The translations under genes were made by a program, and so were the position numbers. A stretch of DNA of 64,000 nucleotides from Slackia exigua ATCC 700122. GTDB lineage: Bacteria > Actinomycetota > Coriobacteriia > Coriobacteriales > Eggerthellaceae. A model generated the notes under the pieces. That model made no database searches, was not told the DNA's origin, and saw only the letters and a list, made by a program, of their open reading frames with translations. Shown here in pieces: positions 35,973 through 44,106 of this stretch (the first letter of the stretch is position 1; the number at the start of each line of letters is the position of its first letter). The stretch lies in contig NZ_GG700630.1 in the NCBI RefSeq assembly GCF_000162875.1, forward strand, positions 698,015 to 762,014, written 5' to 3'.

Positions 35973-37892
35973 CTAGCTCACCCATTCGGGAAGCCGGCCC
36001 GCATCCACGGCGGCCAGCGCGCGCACGACGTTGCGACGGCTGATGGATCCGACGAAGCGCCCGGCCGAGATGACGGGGAGCTTCTTGATGCGGCGCTCGG
36101 CCAGGATCTTGCAGGCGTCTTCCAGCGCCATGCCCGCATCGACCGCGATCACGCGCTTGGTGGCGATTTCCATGACGTTCAGGCTGCGCATCGCATCCAG
36201 ACGATCCTGGAACGTGCGATCCTCGCCGACGCGGAAGACCGTCGAGCCGTCGGAGAACGTGAAGTCCTCGCTGCCCAGATACTTCATCACATCGCCGTCG
36301 GAGATGAAGCCGACGACCGCGCCGGCGCCGTCCGTGACGGGCAGGCCGCTCGTGCCGCTCTGGGCGAAGATCGCCAGGGCATCGCCCACCGTGCCATCCT
36401 CAGGGACGTTCGCGCAGGCGCGGTCCATGACGTCGGAAACGACCCATTCGAGCGCCGGCTTGGAGCGGAGATCGGCGACGGGCGCCTCGTCTGAGAAGGC
36501 GGCGGAAGGAGCTTCGCCCTTCGCATCCTTCACGAGAAGCAGGATGATGAGGAAGACGACGACCATGAGCGCGGATACGCCGATGAACGCCATGCGGTCG
36601 CCCGCGAACGTCTGCATGGCCGCGTCGGATGCGGACATGACCGTCGCGCCCAAAGCCGTCAAGCTCACGATGAACGCCGTTCCGAACGAGATGCCCACCT
36701 GATTGATCGTGGAGGAGATCGCGTTGCCGTGCGGGACCATGTCGTTGGGCAGCGCATTGATGCCCCAGGTGTTGATCGGCATCATGACGCACTGCACGCC
36801 GATGACCATGAGCGTGTAGGGCACGGCGACGATGATGATCGAGGTGTCGATGCCGCACGCGGCAAGACCGCAGGCCGCAAGCGCGGCGACGGCGCCTCCC
36901 GAAAGCGCGATGGCGCGCGCGCCGTAATTGTCGAACAGACGGCCGGCAACGACGCTCATACCAGCGCCGATGGCAGCACCCGGAAGCATGACCAGGCCTG
37001 ATACGGTGGCTGATTCACCAAGCACGCCTTGGATGTAGAGCGGCACGACGACCGAGCAGCCTCCGAACACGGCGGCCTGGAGCAGCGCGACCGCGATGAC
37101 GCCGATACGGTATTCGCGGGTCTTCAGCACGCCCACGCGCAGCATCGGCGACTCGAGCGCGAGCTGACGACGCGCGAACACGCCGAGAAGCGCCAAGCCT
37201 ACGATCATGAGCAGGGCGGACACGACAGGGTTGCCCGAGGCGAACGTGGAAAGCCCGTAGAGCAGCCCCACCATGCCGCAGGCGAGCAGGATGATGGAAG
37301 GAACGTCGAACGATGCGCGTTCGAAGCCTTTCCGGTTTTCGAGGAAGAACCCGGCGACGATGACGACGGCGATGGCGAGCACGACCACGATCACGAAGAG
37401 CGCACGCCAGCCGACCGAATCGATGAGAATGCCCGAGATCGAGGGGCCGACGGCAGGAGCGAAGCTGATGACCAGGCCGACGATGCCCATGGCCGAACCG
37501 CGGCGCTCGCGCGGGAAGAGCAGGATGATGAGCGTGAAGACCATCGGCATGACCACGCCGGTTCCGCACGCCTGCATCACGCGCCCGAGCAGCAGCACGG
37601 GAAACGCCGGGGCGGCAGCCGCGACGAGGGAGCCGAGGGCGAACATCGACAGCCCTCCCATGAACAGCCTGCGTGTGCTGAACCGACCGACGAAGAATGC
37701 GTTCAGGGGAATGACGACGGCCTCAACCAGAGCATATCCCGATGTCAGCCACTGAACCGTCGTCGCATCGACAGCCAAGTCGGCCATGATCGTCGGCAGC
37801 GCCGGCGACAGGAACGTCTGATTGAGGACCACGAGCAGCGTGCCGGCAAGCAGCACGATGACCATGACCTTCTCGTTGCGAGAAAGACCCAT
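35973..37892 (-). CDS. MFS drug-type permease fused to a CBS-domain pair
   Basis: 639 residues. Residues ~1-475 are a 14-helix DHA2/EmrB-type MFS permease (LNQTFLSPALPTIMADL, WLTSGYALVEAVVIPL, GRVMQACGTGVVMP). Residues ~490-635 form two CBS motifs (DVMDRACANVPEDGTVGDAL, SDGDVMKYLG; EIATKRVIAVDAGMALEDA, RIKKLPVISAGRFVGSISRR). CBS pairs bind adenine nucleotides and gate activity, so transport may respond to cell energy state. An MFS-CBS fusion is uncommon. The start at 37892 opens the first helix. Substrate unknown. Confidence 0.9.
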   Translation of the reverse strand: MGLSRNEKVMVIVLLAGTLLVVLNQTFLSPALPTIMADLAVDATTVQWLTSGYALVEAVVIPLNAFFVGRFSTRRLFMGGLSMFALGSLVAAAAPAFPVLLLGRVMQACGTGVVMPMVFTLIILLFPRERRGSAMGIVGLVISFAPAVGPSISGILIDSVGWRALFVIVVVLAIAVVIVAGFFLENRKGFERASFDVPSIILLACGMVGLLYGLSTFASGNPVVSALLMIVGLALLGVFARRQLALESPMLRVGVLKTREYRIGVIAVALLQAAVFGGCSVVVPLYIQGVLGESATVSGLVMLPGAAIGAGMSVVAGRLFDNYGARAIALSGGAVAALAACGLAACGIDTSIIIVAVPYTLMVIGVQCVMMPINTWGINALPNDMVPHGNAISSTINQVGISFGTAFIVSLTALGATVMSASDAAMQTFAGDRMAFIGVSALMVVVFLIILLLVKDAKGEAPSAAFSDEAPVADLRSKPALEWVVSDVMDRACANVPEDGTVGDALAIFAQSGTSGLPVTDGAGAVVGFISDGDVMKYLGSEDFTFSDGSTVFRVGEDRTFQDRLDAMRSLNVMEIATKRVIAVDAGMALEDACKILAERRIKKLPVISAGRFVGSISRRNVVRALAAVDAGRLPEWVS

Positions 37893-38126
37893 GCGAATTA
37901 CCTCTTCTGTTAGGAGTGGTTGGCCCGACCATAGTAGGAACATTCCGGCCGAAAGAACGGGAACGCGGCGGCCATACATCGAATGAACGTCTTTCATCCA
38001 TCATTCATCTGGGATTATGAAGGAATCGTCTCCCAGGATCGAACGAATGCGCAGGCCGGTTCCCGCCGTTTCGCGAAACGCCGCCCGTCGCGCGCGGAAC
38101 GTTGCCCTGCGGTCGCCCCGCCCCGC

Positions 38127-38966
38127 TCAGGCGCGCGTGTTGATATGCACGTGAGGCGCGTCGACATACCCATGCATGGCGCCCATATAGACGAAGTAAT
38201 CCGCGACCTCGTCCGCGAGGCTTTGATCGTGCGTCGCGATGACGAGCGTCTTGCCGGCCGCCTTCAGCTCCTTGAAGAACCCGAGCAGCCACCGGCGCGT
38301 TTTCCGATCGAGCCCGTTGAGAGGCTCATCGAAGCAGTATGCGTCGGGATTCATGCTCATGATGCAGGCGATCGCGACCTTCTTCTTCTCGCCGCCGGAC
38401 AGATGGTACGGCGCGCGCGAACGCAGGCGGTCGAGACCCATCATCGAGCAGGCATCGTCGACCCTGCGCGCGGTCTCGGCCTCGGAAAGCCCCATCTGAC
38501 GAGGGCCGAACGCGATCTCATCCTCGACGCTCGAACAGAAGAGCTGAGCGTCGGAATCCTGGAAAACGAACCCTACGCGCTGGTGGAGCCGCTTGGCGAA
38601 GGACGCGTCCTTCATCGCGCGCGCATCCACCTCGACGCCGTCGAACCGATAGCTTCCGCGTTGCGCGAACACGAGCCCGTTCATCGCGCGCAGAAGCGTG
38701 GACTTCCCGCTGCCGTTGTCCCCCATCAGCACCGCGCTGTCACCGATGGCGATCGACAGGTCGATGTGCGAGAGGACGGGCTCGTCATCGTAGGCGAAGC
38801 AGAAATCGCGGAATTCCATGAGCGGCGTGCGCGATGCATGGGGCGCATCGTGGTCGTGGGCGGGCGGCTCTCTGTCCGCATCGGGACGGGTCGAGCGCAC
38901 CGGCGCCGATTCCTTCCACGCGATCGGCGGCTCCGCGTCCGCGTCGGGATAGGTTCCGGAAATCAT
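38127..38966 (-). CDS. cbiO: ECF transporter ATP-binding protein (CbiO-like)
   Basis: 279 residues. ATPase of an energy-coupling factor metal transporter. Walker A GDNGSGKSTLL, signature LSGGEKKKVAIA, Walker B AYCFDEPLNGLD, and a switch His in ATHDQSL. The ATG at 38966 overlaps the cbiQ stop (ATGA); this adds an Asp/Pro-rich ~50-residue leader before the ABC core at MEFRDFCFAYDDE. Translational coupling supports this start. Confidence 0.92.
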   Translation of the reverse strand: MISGTYPDADAEPPIAWKESAPVRSTRPDADREPPAHDHDAPHASRTPLMEFRDFCFAYDDEPVLSHIDLSIAIGDSAVLMGDNGSGKSTLLRAMNGLVFAQRGSYRFDGVEVDARAMKDASFAKRLHQRVGFVFQDSDAQLFCSSVEDEIAFGPRQMGLSEAETARRVDDACSMMGLDRLRSRAPYHLSGGEKKKVAIACIMSMNPDAYCFDEPLNGLDRKTRRWLLGFFKELKAAGKTLVIATHDQSLADEVADYFVYMGAMHGYVDAPHVHINTRA

Positions 38967-39829
38967 CGGGGCATCAGTCCTTGAAGGTACATGAACGCGG
39001 CCGCAAGGCACGCGATCAGACAGATCCAGCATGCATCGACCGCAGGCCGCGCAGGGCCCTTGGCGTGCGTCTCGTATTCCCCGTCGAATCCTCGGCAGCG
39101 CATGGCATCGAAGGTGACGTCGGCGGATTCCTTCGATTTCAGGAACACGACCCCTGAGACGCCGCCCACCGCATCGCCCTTGCGCGCGTTACGGCCCACG
39201 CTGCGCAGCTTCAGCGCGGTGAGGACTTCGAGCGCGACTTCCCCGAGACGCACGATGTTCTTGAGCGCCAGATCCATGGTCAGGATGAAGAGGCTCGGCA
39301 CGCGAAACGTACGCAAAGCGGATGTGAGCTGGTTATAGGGCGTGGTCACGGCCATCGTCAACGCGATGGAGACCGATACGAGCACCTTGACGGACAGCAG
39401 AACGGCCGAGTGGGGCTGCCCGAAGAAGGCGGCGGGGGCCATGAGCGCGAAGGTGAGCGCCGATGAAACGAGCGCGACGCCCACGACGCGCTTGAGATGC
39501 GCCGCCGGCAGCAGGCAGAGACGCGCGAGCACGCCCGCAAGCACGATGAGCGTGAACACGAAGTTCGTCGAAAGCGATGTCATGAGAATGCAGGCGAAAG
39601 CGACGAAGAGCTTCACGGGCGCCGTCGGAGAAAACGGAGCCGATGCGCCGTCATCAAGCCTGAACTGGGAAAGCACCGTCGCGATGGACGACATGCTTCC
39701 CGAGATGTAGCGATCGCGGTCATGCGGAGGCACGAAGTCCTCGGACGCAAGAAGCCATGGCGGCAGGGCGTTCCGCATACGCGGCGCGCCGCAGACGGCC
39801 TCGGCCCCGCCTTCCCTCATATCTTTCAC
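38963..39829 (-). CDS. cbiQ: ECF transporter transmembrane T component (CbiQ-like)
   Basis: 288 residues with about six helices. The T-component coupling motifs appear as ALKLRSVGRNARKG and FDAMRCRGFDGEYE. Starts at a GTG (39829) after a G-rich site. Couples the CbiO ATPase to the CbiM substrate-binding unit encoded just upstream. Confidence 0.9.
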   Translation of the reverse strand: MKDMREGGAEAVCGAPRMRNALPPWLLASEDFVPPHDRDRYISGSMSSIATVLSQFRLDDGASAPFSPTAPVKLFVAFACILMTSLSTNFVFTLIVLAGVLARLCLLPAAHLKRVVGVALVSSALTFALMAPAAFFGQPHSAVLLSVKVLVSVSIALTMAVTTPYNQLTSALRTFRVPSLFILTMDLALKNIVRLGEVALEVLTALKLRSVGRNARKGDAVGGVSGVVFLKSKESADVTFDAMRCRGFDGEYETHAKGPARPAVDACWICLIACLAAAFMYLQGLMPR

Positions 39830-39851
39830 GATTCCCCCTGCGCATCCGTAT

Positions 39852-39890
39852 CCGAGCGTGAGGCCGGACTATGCCGCGCCTCACGCTCGG
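39852..39890. terminator. Strong 13-bp hairpin between cbiM and cbiQ
   Basis: CCGAGCGTGAGGC (39852-39864) is perfectly complementary to GCCTCACGCTCGG (39878-39890). There is no T run, so it is more likely an mRNA stability or processing structure than a terminator. Confidence 0.6.
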
Positions 39891-39930
39891 ATTGTACCTA
39901 CGCCGCGCGGGCACGGCGCGTCCATACGCG

Positions 39931-39960
39931 AAAAACCCGCGAGCCGCTATGCGCGGCTCG
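39931..39960 (-). terminator. Intrinsic terminator overlapping the cbiM stop
   Basis: CGAGCCGC and GCGGCTCG pair around a short loop and are followed on the minus strand by CGGGTTTTT. The cbiM stop codon lies inside. It would reduce read-through into cbiQO. Confidence 0.75.
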
Positions 39961-40951
39961 AAGGGCCGTCGAAATCGACCGTGGGCTTCGACGCGAACGC
40001 GAACAGGCGGAATGCGATCACAAGCAGCGCAACGCCGATGATGGCGCTCAATATGTATCCGACGGCTTCGGGCATGGCGCCGATGGAATAATCGGGCATG
40101 GCGGCCGCCCATTCCCAACCCTCGAAGCCGGCGGGCGTGTAGCCGACAAGATCCGCGAGGTCTTCCGCACCCCATTCCCCCCAGGCATCGCCCGTGGCGA
40201 TAAGCCCGAGCGGGGTCAGCACCACGAGGGCGGCGATCAGCGCGAACGCCGGCGCGAGCGCGCGCCCGGACGGCGTGGCGGCATCTTCGAGGCCGAATCC
40301 GGGAACCGTGCGGCGCAGAAACGCGAGAATGCCCGCCGTGAAGATGACTTCGACCGGACCCCAGACGGCGAGGTGCCCGATGAGCATGGCCGGAACCGAA
40401 ACCGAAAGGGGGTACGGGCAGTACAGGGCCGCGCCGGCGGCATCGGTGAAAAGAATGGGCTGGATGCCGAACTCCAGCGCGGCGCACAAAGCGGCGCAAT
40501 TGATGCCGACGTATGCGCCGATGCCTGCGGCGACGAGCTCGCGCTTCAGGTCGGAGGAACCGCCGCGAACGAGCGAGTAGACGCCGTAGCCCACGAACGG
40601 CATGACGACGGCCATGTTGAAGCAGTTGGCGCCCAGGGCCAGAATGCCGCCGTCGCCGAAAAGCACGGCCTGGATGATGAGCGCGATGGATACCGCGATC
40701 GTGGCGGCCCAGGGGCCGAACAGCACGGCGACCAACGTCGCGCAGACGGCATGGCCCGTCGATCCGCCCGGAATGGGAATATTGAACATCATGGAGAGGA
40801 AGCAGAACGCCGCCGCGATGCCGAGCAGGGGCATCTTTTCGCGCGGCACCGTCTCGCGCACCTTCTTGATGGCGAATCCCCAAATGGGGACCATTACGGC
40901 GCCGAAAACGCCGCAGGTGGACGGACTCAGGTAGTTCTCTGGAATATGCAT
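39947..40951 (-). CDS. cbiM: ECF cobalt/nickel transporter S component with C-terminal CbiN-like part
   Basis: 334 residues. Opens MHIPENYLSP; the His2-containing N-terminus binds the metal in this family. About seven helices (MFNIPIPGGSTGHAV, GDGGILALGANCFNMA) form the CbiM core. Residues ~240-334 resemble the PDGLE/CbiN part that is separate in some species (TPLGLIATGDAWGEWG, final helix). Whether Co or Ni is carried cannot be told. No cobalamin riboswitch was recognised upstream. Start at 40951 with AAAGGGA. Confidence 0.92.
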   Translation of the reverse strand: MHIPENYLSPSTCGVFGAVMVPIWGFAIKKVRETVPREKMPLLGIAAAFCFLSMMFNIPIPGGSTGHAVCATLVAVLFGPWAATIAVSIALIIQAVLFGDGGILALGANCFNMAVVMPFVGYGVYSLVRGGSSDLKRELVAAGIGAYVGINCAALCAALEFGIQPILFTDAAGAALYCPYPLSVSVPAMLIGHLAVWGPVEVIFTAGILAFLRRTVPGFGLEDAATPSGRALAPAFALIAALVVLTPLGLIATGDAWGEWGAEDLADLVGYTPAGFEGWEWAAAMPDYSIGAMPEAVGYILSAIIGVALLVIAFRLFAFASKPTVDFDGPSSRA

Positions 40952-41343
40952 GGCGCATCCCTTTCCGGTCGGGAAGGCCTCGCGCAATGAGGGAGCGCCG
41001 TCGGAGATGCGCACGCACGCGGCCCTTCCCTGACCGAGCGCCTATGCATCCCTCTGACCATCCCTTTCTCCGCTTGGCCTCAAGTATTACGTTATTTCAA
41101 ATCGTAGCACTTTTTCGCATGAAAACGATGCGTAACGAAATGAGAAGAATCGCAACGGACGCCCTGCGCAGGCGAACGCGCATTATATAATGCTCCTCCA
41201 AACCACGCGCCGCTGCGCGCACGGCACCTTCCGATAGACGTGCTCATCAACGCCATGCCTTCGATGACCCCTGATGAACCCGCCGATCGGGGATCGTCCG
41301 CCGCAGGCGACGCACCCTTTGCACGAACGAAAGAAGATGACCC
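40952..41343. promoter_or_regulatory. Divergent region with a palindromic TATAAT box
   Basis: 392 bases without a gene. GCATTATATAATGC (41180-41193) is a perfect 14-base palindrome giving a TATAAT -10 on each strand. From it the plus-strand leader to the TIM-barrel gene would be ~150 bases. An AT-rich patch at 41085-41120 probably holds the cbiM promoter. Confidence 0.5.
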
Positions 41344-42087
41344 ATGTCTGATTTCATCGCCCCTGAATACGATTCCGTGCGCCGTGACCTCAAGACGATC
41401 GAAGACATCGAGGCCTCGACCCTGCGCCCGCTGGCCCCGAAGCAGATCAGCGGCATCTATCGCAGGGCCGAGCTGCCGGTGCCCGAAGTCATCGACCGCT
41501 GCGCAGGCATATCCATCTTCGGCCGCACGCTCAAGTCCTGGATCTTCTCAACCGACATCGCCGTCATCCGCAACTGCGACGCCGATGCCGTGCTGTCCGT
41601 CTACCCGTTCACCTGTCAGCCCATCATCACCAAAGCGCTGATCGCGACATCGGAGCGTCCGGTCTTCACCGGCGTGTCCGGCGGAAAGACCACGGGCACG
41701 CGCTCGGTCGAGCTCGCGCTCGAATCCGACATGCAGGGGGCGGCGGGCGTCGTCGTGAACTCTCCCACCCCCGTCGCGGTCATCAGCAGCATCTCGCGGC
41801 TGATCGACATCCCCGTCATCGCGACGGTCACCGACTTCGACGACATCGTCCTCGAGAAAATCGAGGCCGGGGCCCGCATCATCAACGTCGCCGCCGGCGT
41901 GCGCACGGCCGATGTGGTGCGCGAGCTGCGCGCCGTATTGCCCGATGTGCCTATCATCGCATCGGGCGGCAAGACCGACGAAAGCATCCTGACGACCATC
42001 GAAGCCGGCGCCGACGCCATCTCCTGGACCCCGCCGAACATCCAGGAGATCCAGCACATCGTCATGGAGCACTATCGTTCCATGTAG
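41344..42087 (+). CDS. TIM-barrel protein of unknown function
   Basis: 247 residues. The alternating pattern and a C-terminal phosphate-binding type motif (VPIIASGGKTDESI, then GADAISWTPP) suggest a ribulose-phosphate-binding or aldolase-like barrel. PVFTGVSGGKTTGTRS is an additional glycine-rich loop. Similar proteins are often annotated only as hydrolase. The next gene is serine acetyltransferase, so a link to sulfur or serine metabolism is possible but unproven. Ribosome site weak. Confidence 0.75.
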   Translation: MSDFIAPEYDSVRRDLKTIEDIEASTLRPLAPKQISGIYRRAELPVPEVIDRCAGISIFGRTLKSWIFSTDIAVIRNCDADAVLSVYPFTCQPIITKALIATSERPVFTGVSGGKTTGTRSVELALESDMQGAAGVVVNSPTPVAVISSISRLIDIPVIATVTDFDDIVLEKIEAGARIINVAAGVRTADVVRELRAVLPDVPIIASGGKTDESILTTIEAGADAISWTPPNIQEIQHIVMEHYRSM

Positions 42088-42202
42088 CACCCCGTGCGAC
42101 GAGGCGCCGGCCCGATCGAAGAGCCTCGGACGCGCCGGCCTTCGCCGCATTCGTTCGCACCATCGACCGTCCGTATTCCCTACCAGAAGAAACGAGCATA
42201 CG

Positions 42203-43123
42203 ATGTTCAATGAGAAGCTCGACGGAATCGTCGACCAGATCGCCCGGAAATACGACGTGCAGGAAATCTCCTTCACCGATCCCCAGCGTCACTTCCCCAG
42301 CCGCACCGCCATCATCGACATCGTGAAGAACGTCCGGCGCGTCATGTTCCCCCGCTATTTCGGAGACGAGGTCCCGTGCGGCTCGGGTCCCAAGTACTTC
42401 ATCGGCGACACGCTGTCGAAGGTGGAATGCGCGCTGCACGAACAGGTGCGGGAGGCGCTGCTCTTCCGCGACGGCGATGCGATCGGCTACCACGACGCCG
42501 ACACGCGCGCGAGCGAGATCTGCTCGACGTTCTTCTACCGCCTGCCCGCGTTGCAGGACCTGCTTCTGAAGGACGTGCAGGCGGCCTTCGACGGCGATCC
42601 GGCGGCGCAGAGCAAGGAAGAGATCATCTTCTCGTATCCGGGATTCTTCGCCATCTACGTCTACCGCCTCGCGCATGAGCTGTATCTGCAGAACGTGCCC
42701 CTGATTCCGCGCATCATGAGCGAGTACGCGCACAGCGGCACCGGCGTGGACATCAACGCGGGCGCCACGATCGGCGAATACTTCTTCATCGACCATGCAA
42801 CCGGCGTCGTCATCGGCGAGACCACCGTGGTGGGCGATCACGTGAAGATCTACCAGGGCGTCACGCTCGGCGCGCTTTCGACGCGCGCAGGGCAGAAGCT
42901 CAAGGGCATCAAGCGCCATCCCACCATCGAAGACCATGTGACCATCTATTCGGGCGCGAGCATCCTCGGCGGAGAAACGGTGATCGGCGAGGGATCGGTC
43001 ATTGCGGGCAACGCCTTCGTCACCTCGTCGGTGCCGAAGAATTCGCGCGTGGCGCTCAAGAACCAGGAAGTGCGCGTGCGCCAGCCCGGCGAGCAGGAAG
43101 ACCCCTGGTTCTACGTCATCTAA
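42203..43123 (+). CDS. Serine O-acetyltransferase (EpsC/SrpH type)
   Basis: 306 residues. Makes O-acetylserine for cysteine synthesis. N-terminal helical domain (~1-170) and a C-terminal left-handed beta-helix with hexapeptides: GTGVDINAGATIGEYFFIDH, VVIGETTVVGDHVKIYQGVT. The catalytic His/Asp pair is in FFIDHATG. No O-acetylserine sulfhydrylase is adjacent. Same strand as the TIM-barrel gene, 115 bases apart. Confidence 0.92.
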   Translation: MFNEKLDGIVDQIARKYDVQEISFTDPQRHFPSRTAIIDIVKNVRRVMFPRYFGDEVPCGSGPKYFIGDTLSKVECALHEQVREALLFRDGDAIGYHDADTRASEICSTFFYRLPALQDLLLKDVQAAFDGDPAAQSKEEIIFSYPGFFAIYVYRLAHELYLQNVPLIPRIMSEYAHSGTGVDINAGATIGEYFFIDHATGVVIGETTVVGDHVKIYQGVTLGALSTRAGQKLKGIKRHPTIEDHVTIYSGASILGGETVIGEGSVIAGNAFVTSSVPKNSRVALKNQEVRVRQPGEQEDPWFYVI

Positions 43124-43322
43124 GATCGGTCGGCACGGCCGCCTGCACGGCTTCGGCGGCCTTCAGTCGGCTTCAGGATCGAGGGAAGGCGGCATCGATG
43201 GCGATGGCGGCGCCTGTTTCAGCCGCGCCGTTCTCTATGCAGCGCCCTCGATGCCGCTGGCATGGCCATCGGTCTCGCTTCCTTCGATAACCCGCACAGA
43301 CTACCCGTTCGAACCTGCCGCG

Positions 43323-44096
43323 CTACACGGCGAACGTCGCGCGCACCAGGTATTCGATATTTCCCTTCGTGCCGGTGATGGGGCTTTCGACGACGCCCGA
43401 GACGGTGAAGCCCGCCTTCGCGAGCGCCGCTTTCACCTCTTCGACCGTGCGCAGGCGCACCGCCTCGTCGGTGACGATGCCATGGTCGGTCTCGCCGTGC
43501 GCGCTTTCGAACTGGGGCTTGACGAGCGCGATAAGGACGCTGCCCGCATGGCACAGCCGGGCGAACACCCCGGCGAGCGACGCGAGCCCGATGAACGAGA
43601 GGTCGGCCACGAGCACATCGAACGGAGCGCCGAGATCGGCAGGGTCGGCCGTGCGGATATTGGTGCGCTCGAAGACGCGCGTGCGCGGGTCGGTGCGCAC
43701 CTGCCAGGCAAGCATGCCGTAGTTCACGTCCACGCAGGCGACGCCCTTCGCGCCGCGCTGCAGGAGGCAGTCGCTGAATCCGCCGGTCGAGCTGCCGATA
43801 TCGATGCAGGAGCATCCTTCGACCGCCTGCTCGAAAGCATCGAGCGCCCCTTCGAGCTTATAGCCTCCGCGCGATACGTACTTGCGCCGGCCCTTGACCG
43901 ATAGGTCGGCATCGGGAGCGACCGGAACCGCGGCGCTCGCGGCGAACGCATCGTTCACCTTGACCTCGCGGGCGAGCACCGCGCGCAGGACGGCTTCCCT
44001 GTCGGGAAACATGCCGCGATCGACGAGCTCGTCATCCAGCCGGCGCTTCTTCGCCTTGCGCGCAGCGCTCTGCGCGCCCGATGCATGCGGCGACAT
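43323..44096 (-). CDS. tlyA: TlyA-family rRNA 2'-O-methyltransferase
   Basis: 257 residues. S4 domain (KKRRLDDELVDRGMFPDREA, ~15-80) followed by an FtsJ-like methyltransferase with YVSRGGYKLEGALDAF, DIGSSTGGFSDCLLQRGA and DLSFIGL. Homologues methylate 16S and 23S rRNA (sensitivity to capreomycin). The ATG at 44096 has AAGG eight bases upstream and lies 10 bases after dxs. Confidence 0.94.
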   Translation of the reverse strand: MSPHASGAQSAARKAKKRRLDDELVDRGMFPDREAVLRAVLAREVKVNDAFAASAAVPVAPDADLSVKGRRKYVSRGGYKLEGALDAFEQAVEGCSCIDIGSSTGGFSDCLLQRGAKGVACVDVNYGMLAWQVRTDPRTRVFERTNIRTADPADLGAPFDVLVADLSFIGLASLAGVFARLCHAGSVLIALVKPQFESAHGETDHGIVTDEAVRLRTVEEVKAALAKAGFTVSGVVESPITGTKGNIEYLVRATFAV

Positions 44097-44106
44097 CGCA
44101 GGAGCC

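Noticed and set aside
40952-41200. Cobalamin riboswitch or NikR site before cbiM
   Set aside because: No B12-box or NikR half-sites were seen.
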